A stretch of 64,000 nt of DNA, from positions 2,046,001-2,110,000 of the forward strand of contig CP073746.1 of the NCBI GenBank assembly GCA_024397995.1, read 5' to 3'. Position numbers and translations under genes: made by a program. Positions 36,169 through 44,736 of the stretch are shown here, piece by piece (the stretch's first letter is position 1; each line of letters begins with the position of its first letter). Source of the DNA: a bacterium SCSIO 12827. Lineage in GTDB: Bacteria > Pseudomonadota > Alphaproteobacteria > Rhodospirillales > Casp-alpha2. Below the pieces are notes generated by a model that had not been told where the DNA came from, ran no database searches, and was given only the letters and a program-made list of their open reading frames with translations.

Positions 36169-37812
36169 TCAGCCCTCCCCGTCAGGTCCTGGGATGGGGG
36201 TGTCCCCGCCCTCGTCGGCTTCGTCGCCGGCCGCGCCGATTTCCGGCGCCGGCTTCAGGTTATCGAGGTCGATTTCGCGGTCGGCCATGGTGCGCAAACC
36301 CGCCTGGGTCGAGGCGAAGACGATGGTGACCCGGCCCTTGAGTCGCTCCAACACCTCCGAGACCGTGCGCACGTCCAGGCTGTCGAGATTTTCCGTCGCA
36401 CGATCAAGCAACAATATCTTCGGCTTGAAGGCAAGCGCCCGGGTCATTGCGACATGCTGGCGGAACCCGGCGGGGAAACCCGCCGCCCCGCTCTGCAAAC
36501 GCGTGTCGAACCCGTCCGCCAGACAGGCGGCGCGGGCATCCAAGCCGGTCAGCCGGGCCGCCCCCAGGGCGTCGGCAGCGCGGCCGGAATCAAAGCCCGT
36601 CAGGTTTTCCAGCAGGGTGCCCGGCAGGATGTTGCCCAGGTTCGGTACATAAGCAATCTGGCGACGGATGCTGTCCGGGCGATAGGCCGCGAGATCGTAA
36701 CCGTCGACGGTTACCGTTCCCGATTGCGGGCGCTCCAGCCCGGCCATCAGTCGCAACAAAGTCGACTGCATCTGGACGTCACCACCGGTAACCAGGACCA
36801 TTTCACCCACTTCGACTTCAATGCGGATACGGTCGAACAGGTTCCGTGCCACGGCGCGCAAGCCGTCGGCGGGCTGATCCAGGCTGACGCGGTTGAGCAT
36901 CAGGTTGCCCGTCACGCGGGGCAGCGGTTCCTGCGGCACATCCGCGGCCGACGCCGTTGCGTCACCATGGTCGCGCCCCACCCGTGCCAAGGTCCAGGCC
37001 GCCGTGCCGCGAAATGCATCACGCACCAGAGCCGAGGAAATCAGCACCCCCGCCGCCAATTGCCCGACCGTAATTAGCCCGTTCAGGCAGAGGACGGTTC
37101 CCGTAAGGATGGCCAGGAGAAGGGTGATGTGATCGAACAGGGCCATCGTGCGACCGGCGGCGAACAGTGAGCGTACTTGGTTGCGTCCCGTCGTGGCGGC
37201 GTCGCGGGCAGCCCCCTCGGCCTGGCGCAGCACGAGATTTTCCGCCCCCATGGCCTTGACGGTCCAGAGGGTGTCCAGGATACGGACGGCGATACCGTCG
37301 GCGGAAGACACGGGGTTCCCCCCGCGATGGATCACATGGCCGGCGCCCGCCGCGGCCATGGCAAGAAGGATCGCCGGCAAAGCCATTGCACCCGCGAGAT
37401 ATGTCAGCGCCACCGCAAGAACCGGCAATCCGGTCAGAATCAATAAATGGGATACCGGCACCGAAATCGCCCCGGTCGGCGGTGCATCGGAAGCCCTTCC
37501 CGAAAACAGACGGGCAATGGCCGCCCAGTTGCCGGCCCGCACTTCTGCCTGGGCGGCGGTTTCCGCCAGTGACGCGGCCGCCAGATCAATCACGGCCCGC
37601 ACCGCAAGCGCCATGGCAACGGCGGCCGTGAGGAGGATCAGGTCATCGCTCCGCCCCCCCGGAAGGACCCGGTCGAAGACCTGCAATACAAGCATGGGAA
37701 GGGTGAGCCAAAGCACCGCGCGGATCACGCCGGCAGCCGCAAGTTCCCAACCCGCGCCGCGAACGGACGCAGGACCGAAGACCGCACCAAAGGTCTCTGC
37801 CCGTGGAATCAT
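36169..37812 (-). CDS. ABC exporter subunit without Walker A lysine, degenerate nucleotide-binding domain
   Basis: The 547-residue protein has an exporter-type membrane domain (about residues 25-300, beginning LWLTLPMLVLQVFDRVLPGG, the T1SS permease motif) and a nucleotide-binding domain with nearly every ATPase motif altered. Walker A reads GGDVQMQST with Gln349 where Lys should be, and Asn391 replaces the Q-loop Gln. FPAGF (442-446) replaces LSGGQ, Arg471 follows Walker B Asp470 in place of the catalytic Glu, and Ser501 replaces the H-loop His. The frame is intact. It starts with a GGGGTG ribosome-binding site and is closely coupled to the second subunit. Confidence 0.85.
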   Translation of the reverse strand: MIPRAETFGAVFGPASVRGAGWELAAAGVIRAVLWLTLPMLVLQVFDRVLPGGRSDDLILLTAAVAMALAVRAVIDLAAASLAETAAQAEVRAGNWAAIARLFSGRASDAPPTGAISVPVSHLLILTGLPVLAVALTYLAGAMALPAILLAMAAAGAGHVIHRGGNPVSSADGIAVRILDTLWTVKAMGAENLVLRQAEGAARDAATTGRNQVRSLFAAGRTMALFDHITLLLAILTGTVLCLNGLITVGQLAAGVLISSALVRDAFRGTAAWTLARVGRDHGDATASAADVPQEPLPRVTGNLMLNRVSLDQPADGLRAVARNLFDRIRIEVEVGEMVLVTGGDVQMQSTLLRLMAGLERPQSGTVTVDGYDLAAYRPDSIRRQIAYVPNLGNILPGTLLENLTGFDSGRAADALGAARLTGLDARAACLADGFDTRLQSGAAGFPAGFRQHVAMTRALAFKPKILLLDRATENLDSLDVRTVSEVLERLKGRVTIVFASTQAGLRTMADREIDLDNLKPAPEIGAAGDEADEGGDTPIPGPDGEG

Positions 37813-37930
37813 GTCACCCCAGTTTGCCCGGCCAGGCCGCAGAATGGGCCGGAACGTACGCCCAACCTACCCGCCAGGAGTTAACAATCCGCTACCTCTA
37901 AACGGCTTGAGCCCTTGAAAATGTACGCTT

Positions 37931-38749
37931 TTACCGCTTCGCCGCCAACTGTTGGGCGATCAGCAGGCGCGCCATGGTCATGGCTGCTTTGCGCGTCATC
38001 CCGGCGAACATGCGCTTGTGATACAGCGTGCGGATCAGGATTTCATCCGTCGGGCTCAGTTTACGCAGCGTGTCGTGGTCGGAAAAAATCGACGGCCGCA
38101 GAAAATCCGTGTCGTTCGGCAGGCCCAGGGACTGTGTCAGTTCCTCAAGCAGGCAGTGATCGATGAGGAAGCCGTCGCGGTCCGTATTGACGACAACGAA
38201 GGCCCGGTCCAGGGCCCCCATACGCCCCCCAACGAAGGACAGAAAATAGCATCCGCCCGGCGCCGACAGTTCCTGCTGTAACTTGACGCTGACGCCCGGG
38301 ATCGGCACTTTGGTCAACAGGTCGCGGGGCGTGAATACGATGGTGAGGCGCGGACGCTTCTTGGCGGCGATGGAATCGACGAAGGTCAGCCCCGTCAGGG
38401 TTTCGAGTGTACGCAGGTGGTTCCACGCGTACTTGGCCCAGAAACCCTGTGCGGGCACGGGTTTCAACTCGCGCTCACCCTCGCTCTTGAACTGGGTCAT
38501 GTTCACGGCAATCTCGTCCGTGTCCCAGCGCAACAGGGTCGTGCGCGCGGCCAGTGCCTTGGTTTCCGAACCGAAGGCGACGGTCTCGAACGCCTTCACA
38601 AGGTCATCGACCGGCGGCAGAGGGCCATCGGCGCGGGCGGTCGGGACAGTGCCGAAAAAACAGGCGGCAGCCAACAGCAGTGCCGGAAAAAGAGCGCCGC
38701 GGAGAGTTAAAAGCTCCCATCTTTCAATGAGTTGCATGAACTGGCGCAT
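37931..38749 (-). CDS. DUF2927 family secreted protein with zincin-like histidine motif
   Basis: This protein of about 272 residues has a signal-anchor (TLRGALFPALLLAAACFFGT, then ARADGP), so the C-terminal part is periplasmic. The mature part fits DUF2927: RRPRLTIVF-type strands, CYFLSFVGGRMGALDRAF, DHCLLEELTQSLGLPND, and IFSDHDTLRKLSPTDEILIRTLYHKRM. The HCLLEELTQ stretch and GM near the end resemble metallopeptidase-like folds, though full catalytic character is unproven. The start is uncertain (ATG 38749 or 38737, or TTG 38794). It lies 118 bases upstream of the exporter genes and may be a substrate-processing partner. Confidence 0.8.
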   Translation of the reverse strand: MRQFMQLIERWELLTLRGALFPALLLAAACFFGTVPTARADGPLPPVDDLVKAFETVAFGSETKALAARTTLLRWDTDEIAVNMTQFKSEGERELKPVPAQGFWAKYAWNHLRTLETLTGLTFVDSIAAKKRPRLTIVFTPRDLLTKVPIPGVSVKLQQELSAPGGCYFLSFVGGRMGALDRAFVVVNTDRDGFLIDHCLLEELTQSLGLPNDTDFLRPSIFSDHDTLRKLSPTDEILIRTLYHKRMFAGMTRKAAMTMARLLIAQQLAAKR

Positions 38750-38803
38750 GCCGTTCGTCCCGGTCACCCTGCGGGCGGCCGGATGCGGCCGCAAGACCGC
38801 AGT

Positions 38804-40102
38804 CTACTGCGTCAGGGTCCAGGACCGAAGCATGGATTCGGCGACGGGCCGATAACTGTCGAACGACCCCTCGGGCGCCGTGAACGACCAGATATGGGCG
38901 ATGGTGCCTTCCGGCCGGGGCACGACGACGGCCCATTTGCGATAGGCCTTGCCTGAATATTCATAGCGGGCGATGAACTGGGACCCTGGGGATTCAGCCA
39001 GTTTTCCCTCACCCAGCACGGTCATGCCGCGGGTGCCTGCTTCCAGCGCCTTCAGCAAATCCGCTGTCGCCATGACGGCCGACTCGTCGCCCGTCCGCGC
39101 GCCCGCCGGATTGACGTTCTGCACGGAAACGACGGCGTCGTGGGACGCTGCCCCTTCCGGCCCGCTGAAGGTCGCCGTAAAGGCCGTTGGTTTGGACACC
39201 GTCCATTGCTTGGGATAGTCCATCAAGAAGCCGTAGCCCGGTTCAACGAACCGCTTCATGTCCGGCGGTGGCGCCGCCGAAGGCCCCGGTTCAGGACGGC
39301 CGGCAGCCATGGACGCGACGTGGTCGCCGGCACGCACGGGCACGTTGACCGGTGTCTTCGGTGCCTTGGCGTCCGTGGCGTCGGCGACCGGCGCCTGAGC
39401 CGGACGTTCGCCCTCACCCGGCACGAAGTTGAGCAGCACCCAATTGAAAATTTGAACGTGCTCGTCATAAAGGTCGAGGGGCGCCGTAAAGGTGAACACG
39501 AAATCCGTGCGGGCACCGCGCGCGATGATGACCCGCGTTTTCGTGCGGTGGCCCTGATAGATGGCGTCGATCGCCGACAGGCCCGCCACGACGGTGGTGC
39601 CGTCCGCCAACTTGCGCAGCCAGGGGCCCCGTTGTTCGTTCAGGTAATGTGATTCCAAGCGCCCCTGCATGCCCGTCAGCGGCACCAAGGGGTTGCTGTC
39701 GCCGGTCTGCAGGTTCATGACATAGCCCTTGGGCGAGCGCACGGCGACGTGCATTTCCTTGCCCCGGTGAGACACGGCGACCCCCGCCGGCAGCGGCAAG
39801 GAGAACCCGCGCACCGGGTGAATGAACAGGCTCGGCTCCTTGGTCATCTGGACCTGGGATTGCTCACCCCCGTTGCCGCCCATGCCGTCGCTGTTCCCCG
39901 GCTGCGCCTGACGCACCACGGAACCGCCACCCTGACGATCCAACGGCAAAGCCACGCCGGGCCTGTTGATGTCCGGCCCGGTGATACGTCCGGCATCAGC
40001 GGCATGGGCAGTGCCCGCAGCGAGCGACGCGGCGGCCAGTTGCGCAATCAAAATCGCGGCGGCAGCCGGGCGGATGCGGGACGGGGGCGTGACGCGGAAC
40101 AT
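38804..40102 (-). CDS. Secreted protein of unknown function with repeated lobes, upstream of DUF2927
   Basis: The 432-residue protein has a Sec signal (cleavage after GTAHA). About 60 low-complexity Gly/Gln/Ser residues follow, then two similar ordered lobes. The first is around residues 85-230 (IHPVRGFSLPLPAGVAVSHR) and the second around 290-430 (EPGYGFLMDYPKQWTV). The second lobe resembles PsbP/DUF1795-like folds. The lobes are joined by a Pro/Ala linker. GGAGA precedes the ATG at 40102. It is the first gene in this direction, 54 bases before the DUF2927 gene. It may be part of an envelope complex with the degenerate exporter, but function is unknown. Confidence 0.72.
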   Translation of the reverse strand: MFRVTPPSRIRPAAAAILIAQLAAASLAAGTAHAADAGRITGPDINRPGVALPLDRQGGGSVVRQAQPGNSDGMGGNGGEQSQVQMTKEPSLFIHPVRGFSLPLPAGVAVSHRGKEMHVAVRSPKGYVMNLQTGDSNPLVPLTGMQGRLESHYLNEQRGPWLRKLADGTTVVAGLSAIDAIYQGHRTKTRVIIARGARTDFVFTFTAPLDLYDEHVQIFNWVLLNFVPGEGERPAQAPVADATDAKAPKTPVNVPVRAGDHVASMAAGRPEPGPSAAPPPDMKRFVEPGYGFLMDYPKQWTVSKPTAFTATFSGPEGAASHDAVVSVQNVNPAGARTGDESAVMATADLLKALEAGTRGMTVLGEGKLAESPGSQFIARYEYSGKAYRKWAVVVPRPEGTIAHIWSFTAPEGSFDSYRPVAESMLRSWTLTQ

Positions 40103-40289
40103 GAAATGTCTCCGAAAATACGTACTTCAACTCCCTAAACCCTACGATATTCGGGTAAATGAGCTGTTAACCAATAAGGGCGTAAAGAAAGACGTACGGC
40201 AGACAATTCTGGCTGATTTTTCGGTGGTCCGGGCGTAAGCTCTCGCCGCTCTTGTTGGTCTAGCTCTTGTAATCCCTTTCGGAGTGAAA

Positions 40290-41309
40290 ATGGCCCGCAT
40301 CAAGGACGACTATCGAGCCCTATCTGGCACCGAGAAAGCGGCGATCTTCCTGCTGTCCCTGCATCAGGACCAGGCGGCCCTGCTGTTCGAGCGCATGGAC
40401 GACGAGGAAATCCGCGAGCTATCCGCCGCCATGTCGTCGCTCGGCAACGTCCATTCCTCGGTCATCGAACGGCTGTTCGTCGAATTCGCCGACAAGCTGT
40501 CGTCGGCCGGCGGCCTGGTCGGTTCCATCGACGCCGCCGAGCGCCTGTTGAAGGCTGCTCTTTCCGGCGAGCGCGTCGACAACATCATGGAAGAAATGCG
40601 CGGCCCGGCCGGCCGCACCATGTGGGACAAGATGGGCAACGTGAACGAAGCGGTGCTCGCCAACTATCTGAAGAACGAATATCCGCAGACCGTCGCCGTC
40701 ATTCTGTCGCGCATCCGCCCGGACCACGCTTCGCGGGTCCTCGCCCTGCTGCCGGAAAACTTCGCCATGGAAGTGATCATGCGCCTGCTGCGCATGGAAG
40801 CCGTGCAGAAGGACATCGTCGACCACGTCGAACGCACGCTGCGCAACGAATTCATGACCAACCTGGCGCGCACGGCGCGGCGCGACAGCCATGAATTGAT
40901 GGCCGACATCTTCAACTCGCTCGACCGCAACACGGAAAACCGCTTCATGACGGCGCTCGAAGAGCGCAACCGTGAGAGTGCGGAGCGTATCAAGCAGCTG
41001 ATGTTCACCTTCGACGATCTGATCAAGGTCGACCCGGGCGGCATCCAGACCTTGCTGCGTCAGGTCGAGAAGGAACAGTTGGCGCTGGCCCTCAAGGGGG
41101 CATCAGACGAGGTCAAGGACCTGTTCTTCTCCAACATGTCGGAACGCGCCGGCAAGATGATGAAGGAAGACATGGAAGCCATGGGGGCGGTGCGCCTGAA
41201 GGACGTGGACGAGGCCCAGTCGGCCATCGTGCAGGTCGCCAAGAACTTGGCCGACAGCGGCGAAATCGTCATCGCCACCGGCGACGAAGAAGGCGAACTG
41301 GTGTTCTAG
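40290..41309 (+). CDS. fliG: Flagellar motor switch protein FliG
   Basis: This 339-residue protein of the flagellar C-ring has the family markers [14 protein letters not shown] at the N-terminus and [20 protein letters not shown] in the middle domain (the EHPQT motif, with Tyr for His). [22 protein letters not shown] leads into the C-terminal charged torque helix (about residues 280-300). It contacts MotA at the stator. The ATG at 40290 is chosen because the earlier in-frame GTG overlaps its GGAG ribosome-binding site. No other flagellar gene is in this window, so it stands apart from the usual cluster. Confidence 0.93.
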   Translation: MARIKDDYRALSGTEKAAIFLLSLHQDQAALLFERMDDEEIRELSAAMSSLGNVHSSVIERLFVEFADKLSSAGGLVGSIDAAERLLKAALSGERVDNIMEEMRGPAGRTMWDKMGNVNEAVLANYLKNEYPQTVAVILSRIRPDHASRVLALLPENFAMEVIMRLLRMEAVQKDIVDHVERTLRNEFMTNLARTARRDSHELMADIFNSLDRNTENRFMTALEERNRESAERIKQLMFTFDDLIKVDPGGIQTLLRQVEKEQLALALKGASDEVKDLFFSNMSERAGKMMKEDMEAMGAVRLKDVDEAQSAIVQVAKNLADSGEIVIATGDEEGELVF

Positions 41310-41337
41310 GGCGCGTTTCTTCTCTTTGCCCTGCCCG

Positions 41338-43119
41338 CTATCGCGCCAGCAACACTTCCCACAATGGACCCGACACAACGGGTGGGGCGTCCCTGCCCTC
41401 AAACACCGGCGACGGCTGAAAGGTCACCGTGACGTCGCCGGACGGCATGTCCCAGGTCAGGCCTGCACGGGCATGGCCGACCTCGAAATCCAGAAGCAGT
41501 TCGTCGCTCGCGACCAAACCGCCCTCGATGGTAAAATCCATGGACGCGCGGCCGAGCCCGATGGACCGCTTGTCCTTGTCGACCGCACGCTGCAGGGGAG
41601 AGCCGAAGATACGCCCTTCCGACAGCGTCACGCGTCCGCCGCCCGACGTGGCGGCCAGCATCTCCGGCCCCGAGCCCCCCACCGCCAATACATCGAGATT
41701 ACCGTGCAGGCGCCCGGCGACACCGTGCCCGCCCAGCAGGCTTGCCGTCATCAGGGCGGCATCCAGGTCGCTGCCTGACACCGCGAGTGACAGCGCCGTC
41801 TTGCCTTCATTCGCCGTGGCTTCCAGGCGGGCGCTGACCGTGCCGCCGAACAGCGGCAACGAGCCGACATCGGCCGCCAGGTTCGGTTCCCCCGTGCGCC
41901 ACGACAAGCCAAGCCCGCCCGCGCCCAGGTCGACCCCGGGTACCTTCAGGCGCGCCCATTTGATCCGCCCGCGCCCACCGATGGCGAAGCGGCGCGGGGC
42001 CGACCCCGCCGCCGGTTGAAACAGTCCGGACAGACGCGCAGCGGCGACCGCGTGGCGCATGTCGAGGGCTCCGGCCGCCAGGTCCAATTCGATCAGCGGT
42101 AACTTATCGTCCAGATCAACAGCGACGCGCCCTGTCATGTCCGTTGCGCCCAGGACCAGACTGCGTATGGCAATGTCAACACGCCCGCCCTTCACTTCCG
42201 CCTGCAGGCGAGCCGAGGTCTGACCGATCAGGTCGGCCGGCGCCGGCGGCCAGGCGGCAGCCAAAGCCTTGGGGTCATCCAGGTCCAGGTCGATCCCCGT
42301 GCTCAGCGCCCAGCGATGGCGGTGGGCCACGGTGCCGCGCATCAGGAGACTGCCCGGCGCCGCATCGAGCATGACCTTGAACGGAACGCGAATACCGTCG
42401 CGGAAATCGTTTAACCGGTGCAACTCGGCCTCGACATAGACCGGTTCGCCCCGCAACCGGGCATCGCCCCGCAGGCGCAGCACACGGCCCTCGGACGCGC
42501 GCGCGATGCCGGCTTCCGTGGAAATGCCGTCGAGCGTAACGTCACGGTCGAGCCCCGCGTCGGTATATCGCAAGGCACCGCCCTCAATCGTCAGCGCCGC
42601 GATCTCCACCCCCGGCAGACCGGATGCCTTGAAGGCCGGCGTCCCCGGCGGCGATGCCTCGCCGTCCAGACGCGGCTTGCCCCGGATGCTCCAGTTGTTG
42701 ACCCCGTCCGGTCCGCGGTCGAGCCGCAGGCTGGGCCGCACCAGAACAAGGCGGCGGGCCCGAACGGTGCCGCGCGCCAGGGCCCATAGGTCGAGATCGG
42801 CCTCCAGCCGCGCGATGCGCAACAGCGGCGGGCTGTCCACGGGAACGAAGCGGTTACCCGGCAAACGCAGGATGACGTCATCGGCGTCTAGGCCCGGCGT
42901 TCCCCAAAAGCGCAATTCGGCACTGCCTTTGACCTCGACCTCGTAACCCGTCACCCAGCCGCCGACGGCTGCGATCAGGCGCTCGGCGCCGACCAGAATG
43001 GGCACCGCAGCGGCACAGAGCGTCAACCCCATCGCCACGGCGAGGGCGAGGGTCAGGCGTGCCAGGGGCCGCGCGCCCCCGGCGTCAACGTCGTCGGTGA
43101 TATACGGAGGTTCGGTCAA
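41338..43119 (-). CDS. AsmA family membrane-associated protein
   Basis: This 593-residue protein has one N-terminal membrane helix (ARLTLALAVAMGLTLCAAAVP) followed by a large beta-rich AsmA-like region with repeats such as SAELRFWGTPGLDADDVIL. Its C-terminal segment VTFQPSPVFEGRDAPPVVSG matches the family. AsmA proteins are thought to help move phospholipids or shape the outer membrane. It is convergent with fliG, with 28 bases between stops. It is upstream of nothing co-directional except the TusA-like gene 59 bases before its start. Confidence 0.85.
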   Translation of the reverse strand: MTEPPYITDDVDAGGARPLARLTLALAVAMGLTLCAAAVPILVGAERLIAAVGGWVTGYEVEVKGSAELRFWGTPGLDADDVILRLPGNRFVPVDSPPLLRIARLEADLDLWALARGTVRARRLVLVRPSLRLDRGPDGVNNWSIRGKPRLDGEASPPGTPAFKASGLPGVEIAALTIEGGALRYTDAGLDRDVTLDGISTEAGIARASEGRVLRLRGDARLRGEPVYVEAELHRLNDFRDGIRVPFKVMLDAAPGSLLMRGTVAHRHRWALSTGIDLDLDDPKALAAAWPPAPADLIGQTSARLQAEVKGGRVDIAIRSLVLGATDMTGRVAVDLDDKLPLIELDLAAGALDMRHAVAAARLSGLFQPAAGSAPRRFAIGGRGRIKWARLKVPGVDLGAGGLGLSWRTGEPNLAADVGSLPLFGGTVSARLEATANEGKTALSLAVSGSDLDAALMTASLLGGHGVAGRLHGNLDVLAVGGSGPEMLAATSGGGRVTLSEGRIFGSPLQRAVDKDKRSIGLGRASMDFTIEGGLVASDELLLDFEVGHARAGLTWDMPSGDVTVTFQPSPVFEGRDAPPVVSGPLWEVLLAR

Positions 43120-43177
43120 GGTGCGCTATCTGCTCCCCATCGTGGTTCGCCCCCCATCGTGGCATGTGCCGCCATGG

Positions 43178-43399
43178 TCAGGTCTTGCGCACGACGATGG
43201 TGAATTCCCCGCCTTCGGCGCGGCTCTCGAGCAGGCCGTAGCCCGTGGCGGCGCAGAATTCCTCGAAATCCTTGGGCGCGCTGGGATCCGTTGCGATCAC
43301 CGTCAGTGTATCGCCAGCCGCCAGCGGCTTCAGGGCCTTTTTTGCCTTGAGCACGGGAAGCGGGCATTTCAGGCCGCGCGCATCCAAAGTCTCCGCCAT
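43178..43399 (-). CDS. TusA-family sulfurtransferase-like protein
   Basis: This protein of about 73 residues has the TusA signature MAETLDARGLKCPLPVLKAK, with Cys12 in the CPLPxLK motif and a small alpha/beta fold. TusA relays persulfide sulfur for tRNA thiolation, but many relatives act in sulfur oxidation or selenium use. The start at 43399 follows GAGGG and gives the family length; an upstream in-frame ATG adds 19 unlikely residues. The adjacent divergent TauE/SafE genes also concern sulfur compounds, which may not be a coincidence. Confidence 0.88.
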   Translation of the reverse strand: MAETLDARGLKCPLPVLKAKKALKPLAAGDTLTVIATDPSAPKDFEEFCAATGYGLLESRAEGGEFTIVVRKT

Positions 43400-43627
43400 G
43401 TCGTTACCCTCAAGATCGATTAGGAAGTCCGCATTTTTCGGGATGCGCCGGGCCACCGCAAGACCAATCGGCGGCCTAATTACATGGTTACACGGAAATT
43501 TCCCACTTCCGGGGCTTTTCTTGGCGAACGGACAGGACTACAACGTGCGGGCCGCGACCCGCCCCGGCCTGTCCCGGCAACACGCACAACTCTGCTGATT
43601 CTCCCCTAGATCCGTCAGGAAGCTGAT

Positions 43628-44542
43628 TTGGATATCTATATGCCCATCGCCGAAATGTCGGTGAACGTCCCTCTTATCTTGGCGGTCGGCGCCGGTGTGG
43701 GGCTCCTGTCGGGCCTGTTTGGAGTCGGCGGCGGGTTCCTGATGACACCGCTGCTGTTCTTCATCGGCATCCCATCGGCCGTGGCCGTGGCGACCGGGGC
43801 AAGCCTGATCGTCGCCGCGTCGATTTCCGGGGTGCTGGCCCATTGGAAACGCGGCAACGTCGACTTCCGCATGGGCGGCTTCCTTCTGGTCGGCGGCGTC
43901 GTTGGGTCATCGGTCGGGGTCTGGCTATTCACCGTGCTGCGCGAACAGGGTCATATCGACCTTGTCATCCGCGTCAGTTACGTCGTGTTCCTGGCGATTA
44001 TCGGCGGTCTGATGCTGGTGGAAAGTGCGCGCGCCATGATGCGCAAGAAGAAGAACCAGTCCCGTCGCGACCATATGCACAATTGGCTGCACGGCCTGCC
44101 GTTCAAGGTCCGGTTCCGCCGTTCCAGGCTGTATATCAGCGCCCTGCCGCCGCTTGCCGTCGGCCTGTTCGTCGGCCTTCTGGCCGGCATCATGGGCGTG
44201 GGCGGCGGCTTCGTCATGGTTCCCGCGATGATCTACGTCCTGGGCATGCCGACGGCGGTGGTGGTCGGTACGTCCCTGTTCCAGATCATCTTCGTTTCGG
44301 CCAACGTGACCATCCTGCAGTCAGCGACCAACCAGACGGTGGACATCGTGCTGGCGCTGATCCTGCTGATCGGCGGCGTGCTCGGCGCCCAGTTCGGCGC
44401 CCGCCTGGGGGCAAAGATGCAGGGCGAACAACTGCGCGGGCTGTTGGCGCTGATCGTTCTCGGCGTCTGCGCCAAACTGACTTACGAGCTTGTTCTGCAA
44501 CCGGCCGATCTGTTCTCCATCGCTGAAGTCGCCCGCTATTGA
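43628..44542 (+). CDS. TauE/SafE family sulfite/anion exporter, copy 1
   Basis: This 304-residue membrane protein of the TauE/SafE (TSUP) family has two related halves. Each carries the family repeat: GAGVGLLSGLFGVGGGFLMTP and FVGLLAGIMGVGGGFVMVPA. TauE/SafE proteins export sulfite, sulfoacetate or related anions. I chose the TTG at 43628 (AGGAA six bases upstream) because the paralogue next door begins with the same TTG and the same residues DIY-PIAEMSVN. A nearly identical second copy follows 194 bases later, so this is a tandem duplication. Confidence 0.88.
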   Translation: MDIYMPIAEMSVNVPLILAVGAGVGLLSGLFGVGGGFLMTPLLFFIGIPSAVAVATGASLIVAASISGVLAHWKRGNVDFRMGGFLLVGGVVGSSVGVWLFTVLREQGHIDLVIRVSYVVFLAIIGGLMLVESARAMMRKKKNQSRRDHMHNWLHGLPFKVRFRRSRLYISALPPLAVGLFVGLLAGIMGVGGGFVMVPAMIYVLGMPTAVVVGTSLFQIIFVSANVTILQSATNQTVDIVLALILLIGGVLGAQFGARLGAKMQGEQLRGLLALIVLGVCAKLTYELVLQPADLFSIAEVARY

Positions 44543-44736
44543 GCTTCGTCCGGCAGGTGTGGTGACGAATTCTGTCCCGATTTCGAGAAAATCGCCGCTC
44601 TAGAGCAAATTAAGGGTTTTACAGTGGAGAGTGCTATATTATTACTTCCTCTAGGGGTGCAGGATTTCCTTGTAATTTCACGCGGTTACAAACCTGGCCC
44701 GCTGCATTTTCGCGCTAAGCCCACCGGGATACAGAG

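Noticed and set aside
36169-37812. Pseudogene call for the 547-residue ABC subunit
   Set aside because: Despite lost ATPase motifs the frame is intact over 547 codons, has a ribosome-binding site and is coupled to its partner. I treat it as a functional, altered gene.
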